Of a DNA stretch of 64,000 bases, positions 1 through 11,100 are shown in pieces. Origin of the DNA: Pythium myriotylum (Eukaryota; Oomycota; Peronosporomycetes; Pythiales; Pythiaceae); contig JALJCQ010000004.1 of assembly GCA_023091665.1 (NCBI GenBank), forward strand, positions 1,302,001 to 1,366,000, given 5' to 3'. The number at the start of each line of letters is the position of its first letter. Position 1 is the stretch's first letter. Position numbers and translations under genes: made by a program. The notes beneath the pieces are model-generated. The model was not told where the DNA came from. It made no database searches and saw only the letters and a list, made by a program, of their open reading frames with translations.

Positions 1-1
1 T

Positions 2-2437
2 GCGCCGGGCTTCCACGATGCCCAGGGTGTGCCAATCTTCCATTCGGCGAAGGAGCTGCTCGGCGTTGAGGACGAGTCGCGCCACGGCCTGAAGTACCAC
101 AACCACACGGTCAACATGGCGCCGTACCTGTTCTTCCTTGGCGTGGGCACGTACGAGACATACCGCCGGACGCTTGAATTCCCGGATGGTGACACAACTT
201 TGCTCGAGATCCTGGCCTTCCCGGGTTTCTTCGAGCCAGTCGATGCCAAGCGTGCTGTCGCAATGCTCCACGACTCGGTGCTTTGGACTATGGTTAGTCT
301 AGGCCCGGAAGCCTGCCAGCACCATGACGAGCGCAAGCGAATCTACGAGCTGCTCGAGGAGCGCGAGGCGATCAAGGCCAAGGAAGGCCAGCTGTGCCTT
401 GGCCCGAACGAGAAGTACGAGAAGAAGTCTCTGGCCGCTGATGATGAAGCCCGCCTCGGTGCCATTCGCTCGGAGCTCAAGCAATTGCTGAAAGCTTGGA
501 CCAAGACCGGCTACAAGTACACTGGCGCTGTGTACCGTGAGATTGCGATGGAGAACTCGTACTACGGCGGCATGGAGAACGTCGGCAACACAACGATTGT
601 GAGCGCTTGCCTGTGCCCGAGCTGCCGCATGGATGACCGCTCGTACGAATACATGGAGCGTGTGAAGGTGCACGAGTACTACCACAACATCAATGGTAGC
701 CAGGTCACAGGCCAGTCGCCATTTGAGATTTGGCTTAACGAGGCGGTGACTGTCCATATGGAGCGTAAGCGTTGCGCCTCGATTTTCGGCCAGGACTACA
801 CGCGTTTGAGCGAGGTGTTGTACATGTACACCCCCGCGCTTGGCCCGTTGGCGGAAGATTTGTCCCCTACGTCCCTCTCGATCGAGCCTGAAGGCTTCAA
901 CCAGACTCAAGAACTTGTCTCAGTTGTGACCTACTCGAAGGCACCAGAGTTCGTACGAATGGTCCAACTCATCTTGGGCGAGGACACGTTCAACAAGGCC
1001 CTTGACAAGTACCACACGGATTACAGCTTCGGAAACGCGACGAGCATGGACTGGATCCGCTGCATGGAAGAGTTCTCTGGACTGAACCTCCAGAACCTTG
1101 CTAAGACGTGGCTGAACCGTCCTGGTCACCCGACCGTGACGTACTCTTCCGTCTACGATGCTGCAACCAAGTCGTTGATCGTTAAGGTTAGTCAGACGGG
1201 TTTTGAGGACAAGCCAGCTAACAACAACGGACCGTGGGAGATCCCGATCGACTGGGCGATTATCAAGAACGAGAAGGTCGTGAAAGAGGGTGTCCACATT
1301 TTCAAGACAAAGGAAGAGACATTCACGATCTCGGACGTCACCGAGGAGCCGGACTTCTTCTCGTTTGCCCGTGGCTGGTCGTTCTTCGGGAAGTCCAAGC
1401 CCGAGAATGTGTCAACCGAGACTCTTATCAAGCAGGCGCTTGCTGACCCAGATGCTGTGAACAAGTACCAGGCTTACCGCACAGTCGCTGATATCGAGAA
1501 GGCGCGTATCATTGAAGGTTTGTTGAAGGGTGATGCGTCCGTTGAGATTTCTGACAAGTGGGTTAGCCTCCACGGCTCGATCCTCTTCCAGGAGGACCTT
1601 TCCCCGTCGGCACGTGCGTTGACGCTCGTAGAAGCCCGCACTATCCCGAGCCGTGATGACTTGAGCCACCACTACGTGGCCATCAAGGATGCTACTCTTG
1701 CCCTCAAGCAAGCTGTGTGGGCAAAGTACTCAAAGCAGATCGAGGCCCTTTACACGAAGCTCCGTAGCAACGCTCGCCCCGGCCCGCACTACGAACAGTT
1801 CCAGGAGCGTGCACTGACTGCCCATCTGCTCGGCCTCATCATTGCCGGTGGGAAGAAGCCTGTGCTCACGACTATCCCGTTCGTTGCACCCACTGTTTCT
1901 GGTGCGAAACTTGCGGTGGAGATCCTCAATACCACAACGTTCGCTTCAGACAAGGCGCTGGCGTTCCGTGTGATCCTCGAGGATGAGACCTTCGAAGATC
2001 GCGAGAAGATTCAGCAACAGGTTTTCGAGGAGTGGCGCTCGCACCCGGACACTTTGACGAAGTACATTGGCATTGTGAGCAGCCTCGACTCGACTGACGT
2101 GGGTAAGCAGATTTTGAAGCTCATCGCCGACCCGCATTTCAACCCTGCACTCTCCAACCATGGCCGGACTGTCACGCGCTGCCTCTCGCAGATTCGCCAC
2201 TTTTCGATCGCTACCGATGAGGGACTTGAAGTTATGGCTGAAGTGTTTGTAAAGATTGGAAAGGTGAACCAGATGTCAGCCTACCCGATCCTTTCGTCGT
2301 TCGATCATCTCGCTCGATTCGACGATGCCACCAAGGCCAAGTTTACTGGTGTGCTTCAGCGCATGCAAGACTCGATTGACAAGAAGAAGGAGGAGTCGCT
2401 CTACAACAACCTGAACATCATTTTGCAGAAGGTCTAG
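2..2437 (+). CDS. M1-family (PepN-type) aminopeptidase, 5' end missing
   Basis: The frame is open from the first bases of the window, so the N-terminus lies outside; the first start-like codon (GTG at 29) is internal. The visible part is about 810 codons with no intron. It shows a GGMEN exopeptidase motif, then HEYYH and, exactly 18 residues later, the zinc-ligand glutamate in NEAVT: the gluzincin HExxH-18-E signature. A conserved tyrosine follows in VVTYSKAPEF. The C-terminal half resembles the Ig-like and helical-repeat domains of E. coli PepN rather than animal ERAP-type enzymes. The expected role is removal of N-terminal residues from peptides. A charged insertion of about 70 residues precedes the GGMEN motif. 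The gene ends 1.6 kb before the next gene. The family is clear; substrate and compartment are not, because any targeting sequence is missing. Confidence 0.9.
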   Translation, partial: APGFHDAQGVPIFHSAKELLGVEDESRHGLKYHNHTVNMAPYLFFLGVGTYETYRRTLEFPDGDTTLLEILAFPGFFEPVDAKRAVAMLHDSVLWTMVSLGPEACQHHDERKRIYELLEEREAIKAKEGQLCLGPNEKYEKKSLAADDEARLGAIRSELKQLLKAWTKTGYKYTGAVYREIAMENSYYGGMENVGNTTIVSACLCPSCRMDDRSYEYMERVKVHEYYHNINGSQVTGQSPFEIWLNEAVTVHMERKRCASIFGQDYTRLSEVLYMYTPALGPLAEDLSPTSLSIEPEGFNQTQELVSVVTYSKAPEFVRMVQLILGEDTFNKALDKYHTDYSFGNATSMDWIRCMEEFSGLNLQNLAKTWLNRPGHPTVTYSSVYDAATKSLIVKVSQTGFEDKPANNNGPWEIPIDWAIIKNEKVVKEGVHIFKTKEETFTISDVTEEPDFFSFARGWSFFGKSKPENVSTETLIKQALADPDAVNKYQAYRTVADIEKARIIEGLLKGDASVEISDKWVSLHGSILFQEDLSPSARALTLVEARTIPSRDDLSHHYVAIKDATLALKQAVWAKYSKQIEALYTKLRSNARPGPHYEQFQERALTAHLLGLIIAGGKKPVLTTIPFVAPTVSGAKLAVEILNTTTFASDKALAFRVILEDETFEDREKIQQQVFEEWRSHPDTLTKYIGIVSSLDSTDVGKQILKLIADPHFNPALSNHGRTVTRCLSQIRHFSIATDEGLEVMAEVFVKIGKVNQMSAYPILSSFDHLARFDDATKAKFTGVLQRMQDSIDKKKEESLYNNLNIILQKV

Positions 2438-3055
2438 GGAGGAGTGGAGCAGTGATAGTGAGGTGTGTCTACCAAATGGACAAGCAAACATTCAATCCAC
2501 TGTTGGTTAGCTCGATATTTTCGCCATGAGTAAACTACGCTGTCCAACGCTTTTCTAATCCCCAATAAGCCTCCATAGGAAGGGTATCTTTGCGGCCGTG
2601 GTTCTCACGACTTCGAAATTTAACCCATGCAATCTTCGCGCCAAAGTCGGCACAGGCTCCTGCAGTGACTGATTAGGACGTATTTCTCTAAGTTAGGTCC
2701 TCGGATTGACGTTGACTACTGAAACTCATTTTCGCGAGTTTCCTGGAAGCCATCACGTACACTCATGTAAATCATGTGTGAATGAACCATACAACCTCTC
2801 CCCCCAACGCCAAGTTGATCAAAACCCTAAGCGTTCTTGCGCATGATACACAAACAGTATCGACAACAACAATCGCGCCATTGGTGAGATGCTCTTAGCA
2901 GCTGTGTAATACGTGCGGAATCTGGTTTCTTGGGTTATGAACCATACTTGGAAAAATTACTCAGGTGGTGGTGAATCTGGAACTCACAACAGGGCAAACC
3001 TCACACAAAATACAAGCTAAATTTGTTGAACCAAATTTTCCTCCTTCATGTATTA
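2438..3055. other. Gene-free spacer downstream of the aminopeptidase
   Basis: About 620 bp of AT-richer sequence holding only short overlapping frames without recognisable domains. It contains the 3' flank of the aminopeptidase gene and ends at the left terminus of the MITE-like element. I see no tRNA or further gene. Confidence 0.6.
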
Positions 3056-3657
3056 GGGGGTTTCAGAGTTGGATTTTGACAGCGTGTTTTTCGCATCATT
3101 TCTTGCAAGAAAAGACTCCAAGAAAAGCACCTCGGGAGGTGCTTTTCTTGAACGCGATTTCTTGCCAGCGAGAAATTACTCTCTTTCCTCCTCAAAATAA
3201 TCGATCGAATTTGGTAGTTATATAAATTATCCGAGTGGTTTCCTTTCGCAACCCTTGCAGATCGCCCTCCCCAAGCAAACAAACGTCATCTCGGCGGCAA
3301 CCGAAGCGATTGATGGCGTTAGCAGCATGGCACACGCCTCGTACTTATCAGATCAGCAGTCCCTGTCTCCGAGCTCGACCTTGCCGTGTGCCTCGCGCGT
3401 TGGCGGCAAGACGGCGTTGCTGGTTGCTTCTGTTTGTCTGGGTTCGCGGAGAATGACGTTGCTGAGCGGTCTGTCCAAAAGTGATCCATGGATTTATAGA
3501 GAATTGGAACCGATGGAGGGGAGTCAACTTTTGGTGTGTCTCTAGTTCACGATTTTCTTGCTCTTCCAACTGAAACAAAAGAGTCGGTTTCTCGAGTGAT
3601 TTCTGGTGTGATTTCTCGCAAAGATTTCTGGTGAAAAATCGCAACTCTGAAACCCCC
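3056..3657. mobile_element. MITE-like element with 16-bp perfect terminal inverted repeats flanked by TA
   Basis: The left end GGGGGTTTCAGAGTTG (3056-3071) is the exact reverse complement of the right end (3642-3657). The similarity continues for about six more bases allowing one inserted base. A TA dinucleotide sits immediately outside each end, as expected for a Tc1/mariner-type target-site duplication. The element is about 600 bp and encodes no transposase. Its outer arms are AT-rich and rich in TTTCT-type motifs. The middle (about 3240-3480) is GC-richer and could be a captured host fragment, which is inference. No second copy is visible in this window, so mobility rests on the termini alone. 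Confidence 0.6.
3119..3150. repeat. Perfect 15-bp inverted repeat (hairpin) inside the MITE-like element
   Basis: The arm CAAGAAAAGCACCTC (3119-3133) is followed after two bases by its exact reverse complement (3136-3150). The near-zero loop makes it a cruciform or hairpin candidate. It lies about 60 bp inside the left terminus of the element. Confidence 0.85.
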
Positions 3658-4003
3658 TATTTAGTTGCGCGACGACGGAAATTGCTGTGCAGCGCCCAAT
3701 GCTGGCACGCACTACCCAAGCAGCATTGATGAAGTGATTTTGCTTCACTCACTGAGACCAATCGTGCAGCATGTGGATAAGGCGACGAACTCGTTGGTGG
3801 CGCAAAATTGTTGTGCGGGCATTCAACCGGTACACACCAGTAGCTTCCACCACGTACCTGTGATCCCAAGAGTCATAATCATCCATGTGGGGCGAAATTT
3901 GCCTTGAGCTAAGTTCCCACTTTATGACCAAACACCAAAAACTTCTCTCGAGGGAAAAGGGATGGAACGAGCGTGGACTGGAAGACATGGCCAGACGGTA
4001 TCA
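3658..4003. other. Spacer between MITE-like element and the PDZ-FN3 gene
   Basis: 346 bp with short frames on both strands but no domain or splice structure that I can support. It contains the 3' flank of the minus-strand PDZ-FN3 gene. Confidence 0.5.
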
Positions 4004-5414
4004 TTACGGTCGTGGAGTTTGTTGATACTCTACACGCAATGACCGGACCCGACCTGGCACTGCGGTCACAACCGATGAGCTTGGGCTACTCCACTCGCTC
4101 AGTAGAAATGGAGAGCCGTTGAATGCGAAACGAACACGCACGACGTAGCTCTTGCCGTAATCCAGTCCAAAGATTGTCGTTGTGAGAAGTCGGTCATTTT
4201 CTCCAGAGCGTCGAACTCGCCCTGACCAGTTGCGCCAAACTTTGACCGTGCGGTCTCGAGCGAACTGAACGTGGCTGGAAATTGAGTTAGGGAGCTGAGC
4301 CCAGTGGATGCGCAAAGCTGCCTACAAGAACAGCAAATCGAGGGTGTAAATGTTACAGCCTGGTTGAGTTGTTCGCTGGTACCTACTTTGCTCGGAGATT
4401 CCATTGCAACCTCCACACGCGGAGAAGAGGGTATAGCACCAAGCCTGGTTTCTATCCTTCGAGTATCCAGTGGATCTGTTCGTCGAAAAGGCTTTCGAAG
4501 TAAGGCCGAAAACAATGACGACTGTCGTGCATACTTGTAGTCCATCTCGGTGAGATCAGCGAAGACAGAGCTGTTCTCGGTTGTTCTTGTGCTGTCAGCA
4601 TCCCCAAAGCTTTCCGACTGAACGGCTTGGTGGCTTTCCAAGTCTTCGTCGTCATCCTGACTATCTTCGCCACGAATTGAATTGGCTGCTTGTGCCGGGA
4701 GCGAAAATGCAGATAAATCGCTGATAATGCCTGGGTCGGAGGTCTCGCCACTACCTCGTGAACTGACTGAGCTACCACTAGCCGTGGCAATATCAGAAAA
4801 TGCCACATCAGAGACTCCGTCATCGGGTTCACCAAGTTCGGACGGACAGGATGTCGACGACGTGATGCCAGGTCGGAAGCGGAGGCATATGGGTCGAGAG
4901 GAGATTTTGAGCAGCCTTCTCACATCCCGAAAATCCAGGTCCACGACGCTGCGTCCATTTACAGAAACCAGGATATCTCCTTCCTACACAATTAGCTGTC
5001 AGTTCCATCCATCTTCATACTTTACCCATTCGGTTTTTGGTACCTTGACACGTTGAGCCGTGCCACTTGTAGACTTGACCACAGTCGGCGCGAGGGTCGA
5101 GCCATCTCTGGGCTGGCAGCGTAGCGTGAGGCCCAGGCGGTCCTCTGAGAAAACCACCTATTGCAGAAGAAACCACGGGAAGGAGTCAGCACCAGAAGTG
5201 CGTCCCACTCCGCCCGCCACCCACACACCTCGTAGTCAGCACTCGCGGCGGCGACTCCCCACCGGCTCGCGCCCCCGAGCGGCGCGTGGGTCGCCTCGAT
5301 CCAGTGGCTCATGCGGTCGGCGCTGAGCTGCTGCTGCTGGCATGGGTACTCGTGTAGCGTCGGCTCCCTCGGCCCCTCGCGGAGCAGCCCGCGCGCCTCG
5401 TCCTGGACGGCCAT
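4004..5414 (-). CDS. PDZ and fibronectin type III domain protein (4 exons)
   Basis: Exons are 5229-5414, 5044-5157, 4387-4983 and 4004-4321; the introns are 71, 60 and 65 bp, all GT-AG and in phase, giving about 404 aa. Splicing assembles a PDZ domain at about residues 58-130: YEVVFSEDRLGLTLR at its start, then EGDILVSVNGR across the second junction, and LRFRPG at the end. A Ser/Asp-rich acidic linker follows. A C-terminal FN3 domain (about residues 290-395) begins PSSPRVEV, contains WAQLP and closes with YGKSYVVRVRF and SEWS. No signal peptide or membrane segment is seen, so it is probably an intracellular scaffold; the partner is unknown. It is divergent from the histidine ammonia-lyase gene, 520 bp apart. 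PDZ plus FN3 without an enzyme domain is unusual. Confidence 0.8.
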
Positions 5415-5934
5415 GATTTCAGTCTGGTCTGTGTCGTTCGATGCCGACTCTCACAGACGAGTTCAACGTCTCTCTTCATCAGTCACTAGGGGTACGGGTT
5501 ACACGTGTAACCGTCATTCCGAACCTAACACGAACATATCCGGACGCACTTACGTAGCACCTTGATGTTGAACTTGGTTGGCGTCGGTTCGGACCACCCA
5601 CATCGTATTGAGCAGGTACAGCTTTTATTGCAGGTTTCCGTTCCGAGATTGAGCAATCAGGTATTTGAAGGCAACAGGCGTTTCTATCTAATTTGCCGTC
5701 TAATCACCCGTCTGGACATGGCTTGATGAAAGTTGGATTACATCAAATTGAGTTCTAGAGGATGTCGTGCGTCCGTCCCACGAATACTGGTAGACGAGAG
5801 CCAAGCAGATCTGCTCGCCGCCGCCGGCATTGGCCAGCTGCAAGCGCGTCGACGAAAAAGAACCGAGCGCATGCGTCACGATGCCGCATTCTCGAATCCG
5901 CCGTTGCAAGCACAAGTGACTGCCAAGAAGAACC
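5415..5934. promoter_or_regulatory. Intergenic region between divergent PDZ-FN3 and HAL genes
   Basis: 520 bp between the two start codons, so it must hold both promoters. No conserved element is identified with confidence. Short frames here lack domains. Confidence 0.5.
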
Positions 5935-7740
5935 ATGACGACGACCCACGTCTACGAAGGCGCGAGCCACCGCGAAGAGCTGGTGCTTGACGGCGTCTCG
6001 CTCTGCGTCGAAGACCTCGTCGCGCTCTCCAAGGGACAGAAGACCATCGCCCTGAGCCCACAGGCCTGGGAGCGCGTCGTCCACGGCCGCGAGGTCGTCG
6101 ACAACATCCTCAAGGACAAGACCCGCGTGGCCTACGGCATCAACACGGGCTTCGGGCTCTTCTCCAATGTCATCATCAGCCCTGACAAGCTCACCGAGCT
6201 GCAAGAAAACCTCATCCGATCCCACTCGTCGGGCACGGGCGAGCCCCTGAGTCCCAGCCAGACGCGCATGCTCTTGGCGCTGCGAATCAACGTGCTGTCC
6301 AAGGGGCACAGCGGCATCCGCAAGGAGACGCTCCAGCAGCTGATCGACGCCTTCAACGCCGACTGCCTCTCCGTCGTGCCTCGCAAGGGCACGGTGGGTG
6401 CGTCGGGCGACCTCGCTCCCCTCGCACACCTCGCACTTGGTATGATGGGCGAAGGCAAGATGTGGGACAAAGTTGTCGAGAACGGCGTGACGCGTTTCGT
6501 CATTTCAGATGCCGCCACCGTGCTTGCCAAGAATGGGCTCAAACCCGTCCAACTTGGGGCAAAAGAGGGTCTGGCGATGATCAACGGCACCCAATTGATT
6601 ACCTCCATCGGAGCGGAAGCTGTCGTCCGAGCTGAAAACGTCGCACGCTGTGCAGATGTCGCTGTTGCCCTCTCGCTGGAGGTACTCATGGGAACTATGA
6701 ATGCCTTCCACCCTCGTATCCATGAAGTGCGCCCTCATGCCGGTCAACAGCTTGTGGCAGCGCGCATCCGTACGCTGTTGCAGGCTGACAGTCCATCGGA
6801 GCTCTTTCGCAGCCACAACTACGTTGGTAAGGTGCAGGACGCATACACGCTTCGGTGTGCCCCACAGATCCACGGTGTGGTTCACGACACTATCCAGTTC
6901 GTAAAAAGCGTTATCAATGTCGAGATGAACAGTGCGACCGACAACCCTATGGTGTTTACTGGGAGTGCCCAAGTGTCTTCGGATTTCGAGTCGCAACCTC
7001 CGGCCCCCGAAGCCGAACCTGTTGCTCATGAAGACATCAAGAGCCTGGAAGAGGCCAAGCAGGAAATCCAGCGTCTCAACCAGCTTGTCAAAACCACCAA
7101 TGCCCAGAAGGCATCCGGTCTGAAGCGCACGACCGACACGTTCTACCGTGGCGGAGGAGGTTTCATCATTTCGGGCGGCAACTTCCATGGCGAGTACCCG
7201 GCGAAAGTGCTTGACTTCCTCACTATCGCTGTCCATGAACTTGCGAGTGTGAGTGAGCGTCGTATCGAGCGCCTCGTGAACCCGTCACTGAGCAACCTGC
7301 CAGCGTTCCTTGTCAAGGAGGGCGGCTTGAATTCGGGCTTCATGATTGCCCACTGCACCGCTGCCGCGCTCGTGTCCGAGAACAAAGTCCTTTGCCACCC
7401 CTCGTCGGTCGACTCGATCTCGACGAGCGGCGGCAAGGAAGACCACGTCTCCATGGGTGGTTTCGCCGCTCGCAAGGCGTTGACTGTCGTGGAGCACGTC
7501 GAGACTGTCGTGGCTATCGAGATTCTGGCGGCGTGCCAGGCACTAGACCTTCTCCGTCCACTCCGCACAACGACTGCTCTCGAGGCTGTTCACAAGCTCG
7601 TGCGGTCGCGCGTGCCGGCGCTCGAGAAGGATCGTTTCTTGCAGCCAGACATCGACGCTGTGCTGGATCTCGTGCGCAGCGGCGCCATCTTCGAAGCCGT
7701 GCAGCCCTATATCGAGAATCTCCACATTGCTCGTCTCTGA
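5935..7740 (+). CDS. HAL: Histidine ammonia-lyase with an internal insertion
   Basis: This 601-aa, intron-free enzyme deaminates L-histidine to urocanate, the first step of histidine breakdown. The catalytic MIO prosthetic group would form from A156-S157-G158 within [18 protein letters not shown]-type hallmarks follow: [51 protein letters not shown] and [10 protein letters not shown]. The SHSSG context and overall similarity favour HAL over plant or fungal PAL. HALs usually have about 500 residues. The excess here is an N-terminal extension of about 40 residues plus about 70 extra residues (343-412) between the conserved NPMVF and [12 protein letters not shown] blocks. That insertion is Pro/Glu-rich, then heptad-like and glycine-rich, and has no splice signals that would remove it cleanly. 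The start at 5935 gives a plausible N-terminus. Confidence 0.95.
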   Translation: MTTTHVYEGASHREELVLDGVSLCVEDLVALSKGQKTIALSPQAWERVVHGREVVDNILKDKTRVAYGINTGFGLFSNVIISPDKLTELQENLIRSHSSGTGEPLSPSQTRMLLALRINVLSKGHSGIRKETLQQLIDAFNADCLSVVPRKGTVGASGDLAPLAHLALGMMGEGKMWDKVVENGVTRFVISDAATVLAKNGLKPVQLGAKEGLAMINGTQLITSIGAEAVVRAENVARCADVAVALSLEVLMGTMNAFHPRIHEVRPHAGQQLVAARIRTLLQADSPSELFRSHNYVGKVQDAYTLRCAPQIHGVVHDTIQFVKSVINVEMNSATDNPMVFTGSAQVSSDFESQPPAPEAEPVAHEDIKSLEEAKQEIQRLNQLVKTTNAQKASGLKRTTDTFYRGGGGFIISGGNFHGEYPAKVLDFLTIAVHELASVSERRIERLVNPSLSNLPAFLVKEGGLNSGFMIAHCTAAALVSENKVLCHPSSVDSISTSGGKEDHVSMGGFAARKALTVVEHVETVVAIEILAACQALDLLRPLRTTTALEAVHKLVRSRVPALEKDRFLQPDIDAVLDLVRSGAIFEAVQPYIENLHIARL

Positions 7741-8174
7741 GTTGTCTCCTAAAAAAAAGTGAAGGTCCATTTCTCTAGTCTCAGTCTCGAGTCTGTGTTG
7801 CCTTGTCGTGTTGAGTCTGATTCTGTAGAGTCGAGCGGCTATTGGCTATCACATTTTTATTTTCACCTAATCAGAATATCCAAAAGTCAGTATTCTGCAT
7901 GATGATTGGTTGAATAGCATCGAGTCAGTGTTGTTCGCTGGCCGGTTCGCCGCAAACCGCGTCCCACAGGACCCACAAGGCAACAAAGCAATACCGCGGG
8001 CTCTGCGACACCCGACGACCGGTATATGGAGGAGAGCGGCGCCGCAGTCTCCGCCTAGACCCACGCACGCACTCCCGGAGCCTCTGAGCACGCGCTGCGA
8101 CTCCCAGGCAGAGCCTCGAGCGGCGAAAGCGACCCGAACGAGAGTCCCGAGAACGCGGTCGCGCGGCCTCGCCC
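7741..8174. other. Spacer between HAL and VPS13 genes
   Basis: 434 bp holding the HAL 3' flank and the VPS13 promoter/5' leader. The last 200 bp are GC-rich. No independent gene is recognised. Confidence 0.5.
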
Positions 8175-11100
8175 ATGTTGGAAGGCCCGCTCAAGTCGTG
8201 GATCTGCCACTTTCTGGGTCAGTATGTCGACAGCGAAACCATCCAGGTCTCGACCAAGCTGTGGACGTCGTCGGAGAGGCTCAAACTCGAGAACCTGACG
8301 CTCAAGAAGAGTATCATCCCGGCATGGTTACCTTTTCGGCTCAAGACAGGGTATATCGGCCAGTTTGAGGCCGACCTGCCCATCTCGGCGATTTTCGGCT
8401 CTGGCTCGGCCAAAATCAAGTTTAGCGATGTGTTGCTCGTGCTCGCGCCGCTGCGCCACGATGAAGAAGAGCAGCGAGAGGAAGAAGCGAGTTTGATTGA
8501 GCAGAAAATGCAACATTTGGAACAAGATCTCTTGGACCGATGGAACGGACCAAACCTACCCGAGTATACAGTACCGCACGAAAGCGAGGGCTACTTTGGT
8601 GTTGATGGATGGCTTGGGCGCACGATTACCAAGCTCATCGACAACCTACAGATTGATGTGCGCAATTTGCACATCCGGATCGAGGGTGTGTGGTTCCCGA
8701 TGGCTCCGTATTCTTCAGCTCCGCCTCGAAGTCGAGGAAGCTCACCTGCGTACAGTGGTGGTGCACCGCCTAGTTCGACTACTGACGGTGGTGTGCATGG
8801 AGTCAAGTTTGCGGTCGGCGTGAGCCTAAGTGCTCTTTCTGCAGTCACGACGCCAAGTAATTGGCGGATAGATGGATTCGACAAGACGCAACATGACCGA
8901 GGTGAAGAAAAGAACCATCTCGTGTTCAAGCTCATCAGCGCGTTGGACCTCTCTGCATATGTGGATCCGAACGCGCTACATTTCATCCACTCAAGTGTCC
9001 ATCCGAAAGTGTTGAGTTCAACCCTGTCAAGACTCAAAGAGATGAACGATAAGACCATGCGACCAGATTGGTGGAATGGTGATGAATCTGTTCATGCCCA
9101 CCGCTTCTTGGTTTTCCCAATCGCGGTATCTTTGAAGCTCACAATGAACACAGCCGCACAGCACGCGCAGACAGACGACCCTCGATATCACGCTGCTTTT
9201 CACTTGTCGAAGGTGACGATGGCACTGGATGAAGAGCAACTCTCAGTTCTGAATCTGGTTATTGACTCATACTCTCGTCACGGTGAGTGGAGGGTTAAAG
9301 TCTTGGAACGTCTCAAAGCCGAAGAGCGAGCAGCTGTTCGAGAGAGTGACGAGATGAACACAATCGTGGATGAGTATATCAAAACGTGGAAATTGATCCA
9401 GGGGATGAGAAAAGGCGGGATCGAGCAAATGCAGAAGTCGGCTGAGTGGAAACAACTCACTGATCTGGAGAGAAATCTCCCTTTTGAGCTGGTTGTCTCT
9501 CTGCGGAATCGAGGATCCGTGGAGGAAGCTGATGTTACACAGCAAAGAGACAGACCATCTTACTCAAGCTTGCTACACGAAATGGGAGACGCGTTGGGAA
9601 TCCCGTTGCCCGAAATCAGCGTGGTGTTCACGGATGGTCCAACCGGACTTGTTTTGGACCTCAACTCCAATAAAGATGTCGTCGTCCGTCGAGCGGACCA
9701 AGGTCAAGCTGCGAAGAAGGACGCACTGAAGCCTGGACTTCTGGTTGTGGCAGTTGACGGGAATCCATTGTCATCAATTCTGAAGTATAGAAGTGCAGAA
9801 GATGTCGAGCACTATATTAACACGATGACCGGTTCTCGTCAGATAACGTTTCGACATCCACTAGCAGTGGCACCAGTGGTAACCCCAAATCGCCTCGTGT
9901 CAAAAGTGGTATTCAGCAGCGACGAGCTGAGTTTTCGATTGGTGCGAGCAAGTAAAAGGAAGGTTTTGGCGAAAATTGCTCTTGATCAACCATCTGTCAT
10001 CATTGAAGGCTTCGGCCCAGATCTCTTCTCCTACCATCGTTACGAAGTCCAAGTCCTTGATTTCTACTTGCAAAATAATGCTTGGGACCCTCATGGTACC
10101 AGTTATTGCATCGCCTCCAGCGTTACTCGACAGGGAGATACGAAGAGGGTCTCGGAGACCGAGCGAACTGTCCTCCGGTTGGGAATGGACTATCTTCATG
10201 AGGCACACCCAGATGCAGTCTACGGGGAAGTCTCCACTTACGGATCCAAGATCTGGATCCATGTCGGCAATTCAGTCTTAGTCATTGATGAGCAAAAGAC
10301 GATGAAACTTATGGTCGAGTGGTTTGATTTCTGCAGCTCCATTTCAAGCAACTACGGCGATCCTCCTCGAGCATTATCCTCAACGCGTGGCGATACGAGT
10401 TTTGGCACTGGAGAGACGTCTTCACTTACTTCATCCGGTCTGACAAGAGGATATCACAGTGGCGAAGATGAACTGTCGCAAACTCTTCCCGCGAGAATCA
10501 TTACGAGCTACAGCTATGACTTCAAGATTGACAAAGTTGTGATATTCGTCAGCGCCAAGGCAAAGTCCGCGCCATCAACGCCAGTGGAGAGTCAACCGTC
10601 GTACCGAACTCTACTGAAACAACTTGTTAGCAAGGAATCAAATGGAACTCGCGCGGTCCCTCCCGACTGGATCAGAGCAACGAAAGCTATTGTGATGATG
10701 CAACGTTTTATTCGAGGTGCAATTGTGCGTCGGAGACGGATGGTGCGAATTGCTTTGGCAAGAAGTCGTTGGATGTATTACCAAGGTGACGAGCTAATGG
10801 GCTGGTTATACACACGTGATGACACACTCGCGTTCCACAGGTGGCGTCGATCATGGTGTCATCTGGATGATGAAGGCGTTCTGTCGATTCACACCGACGG
10901 CTCAGGCGCAGAGCTTCTCGATGAGTTCAAGGTTCGTGGGTGCAACGTGACCCTGATTCCAAACGCCAACAAAGGACCCTGGGGAACGCAGAAAACGTGC
11001 AGTATACTAGAAGTACGCTCAGCAACTACAGGAGAATTGCTGAAGGTGCTAGGATCTGATGTTCTTGCGGAGTTGGAAAAGTGGCGGGCATGTATTGAAA

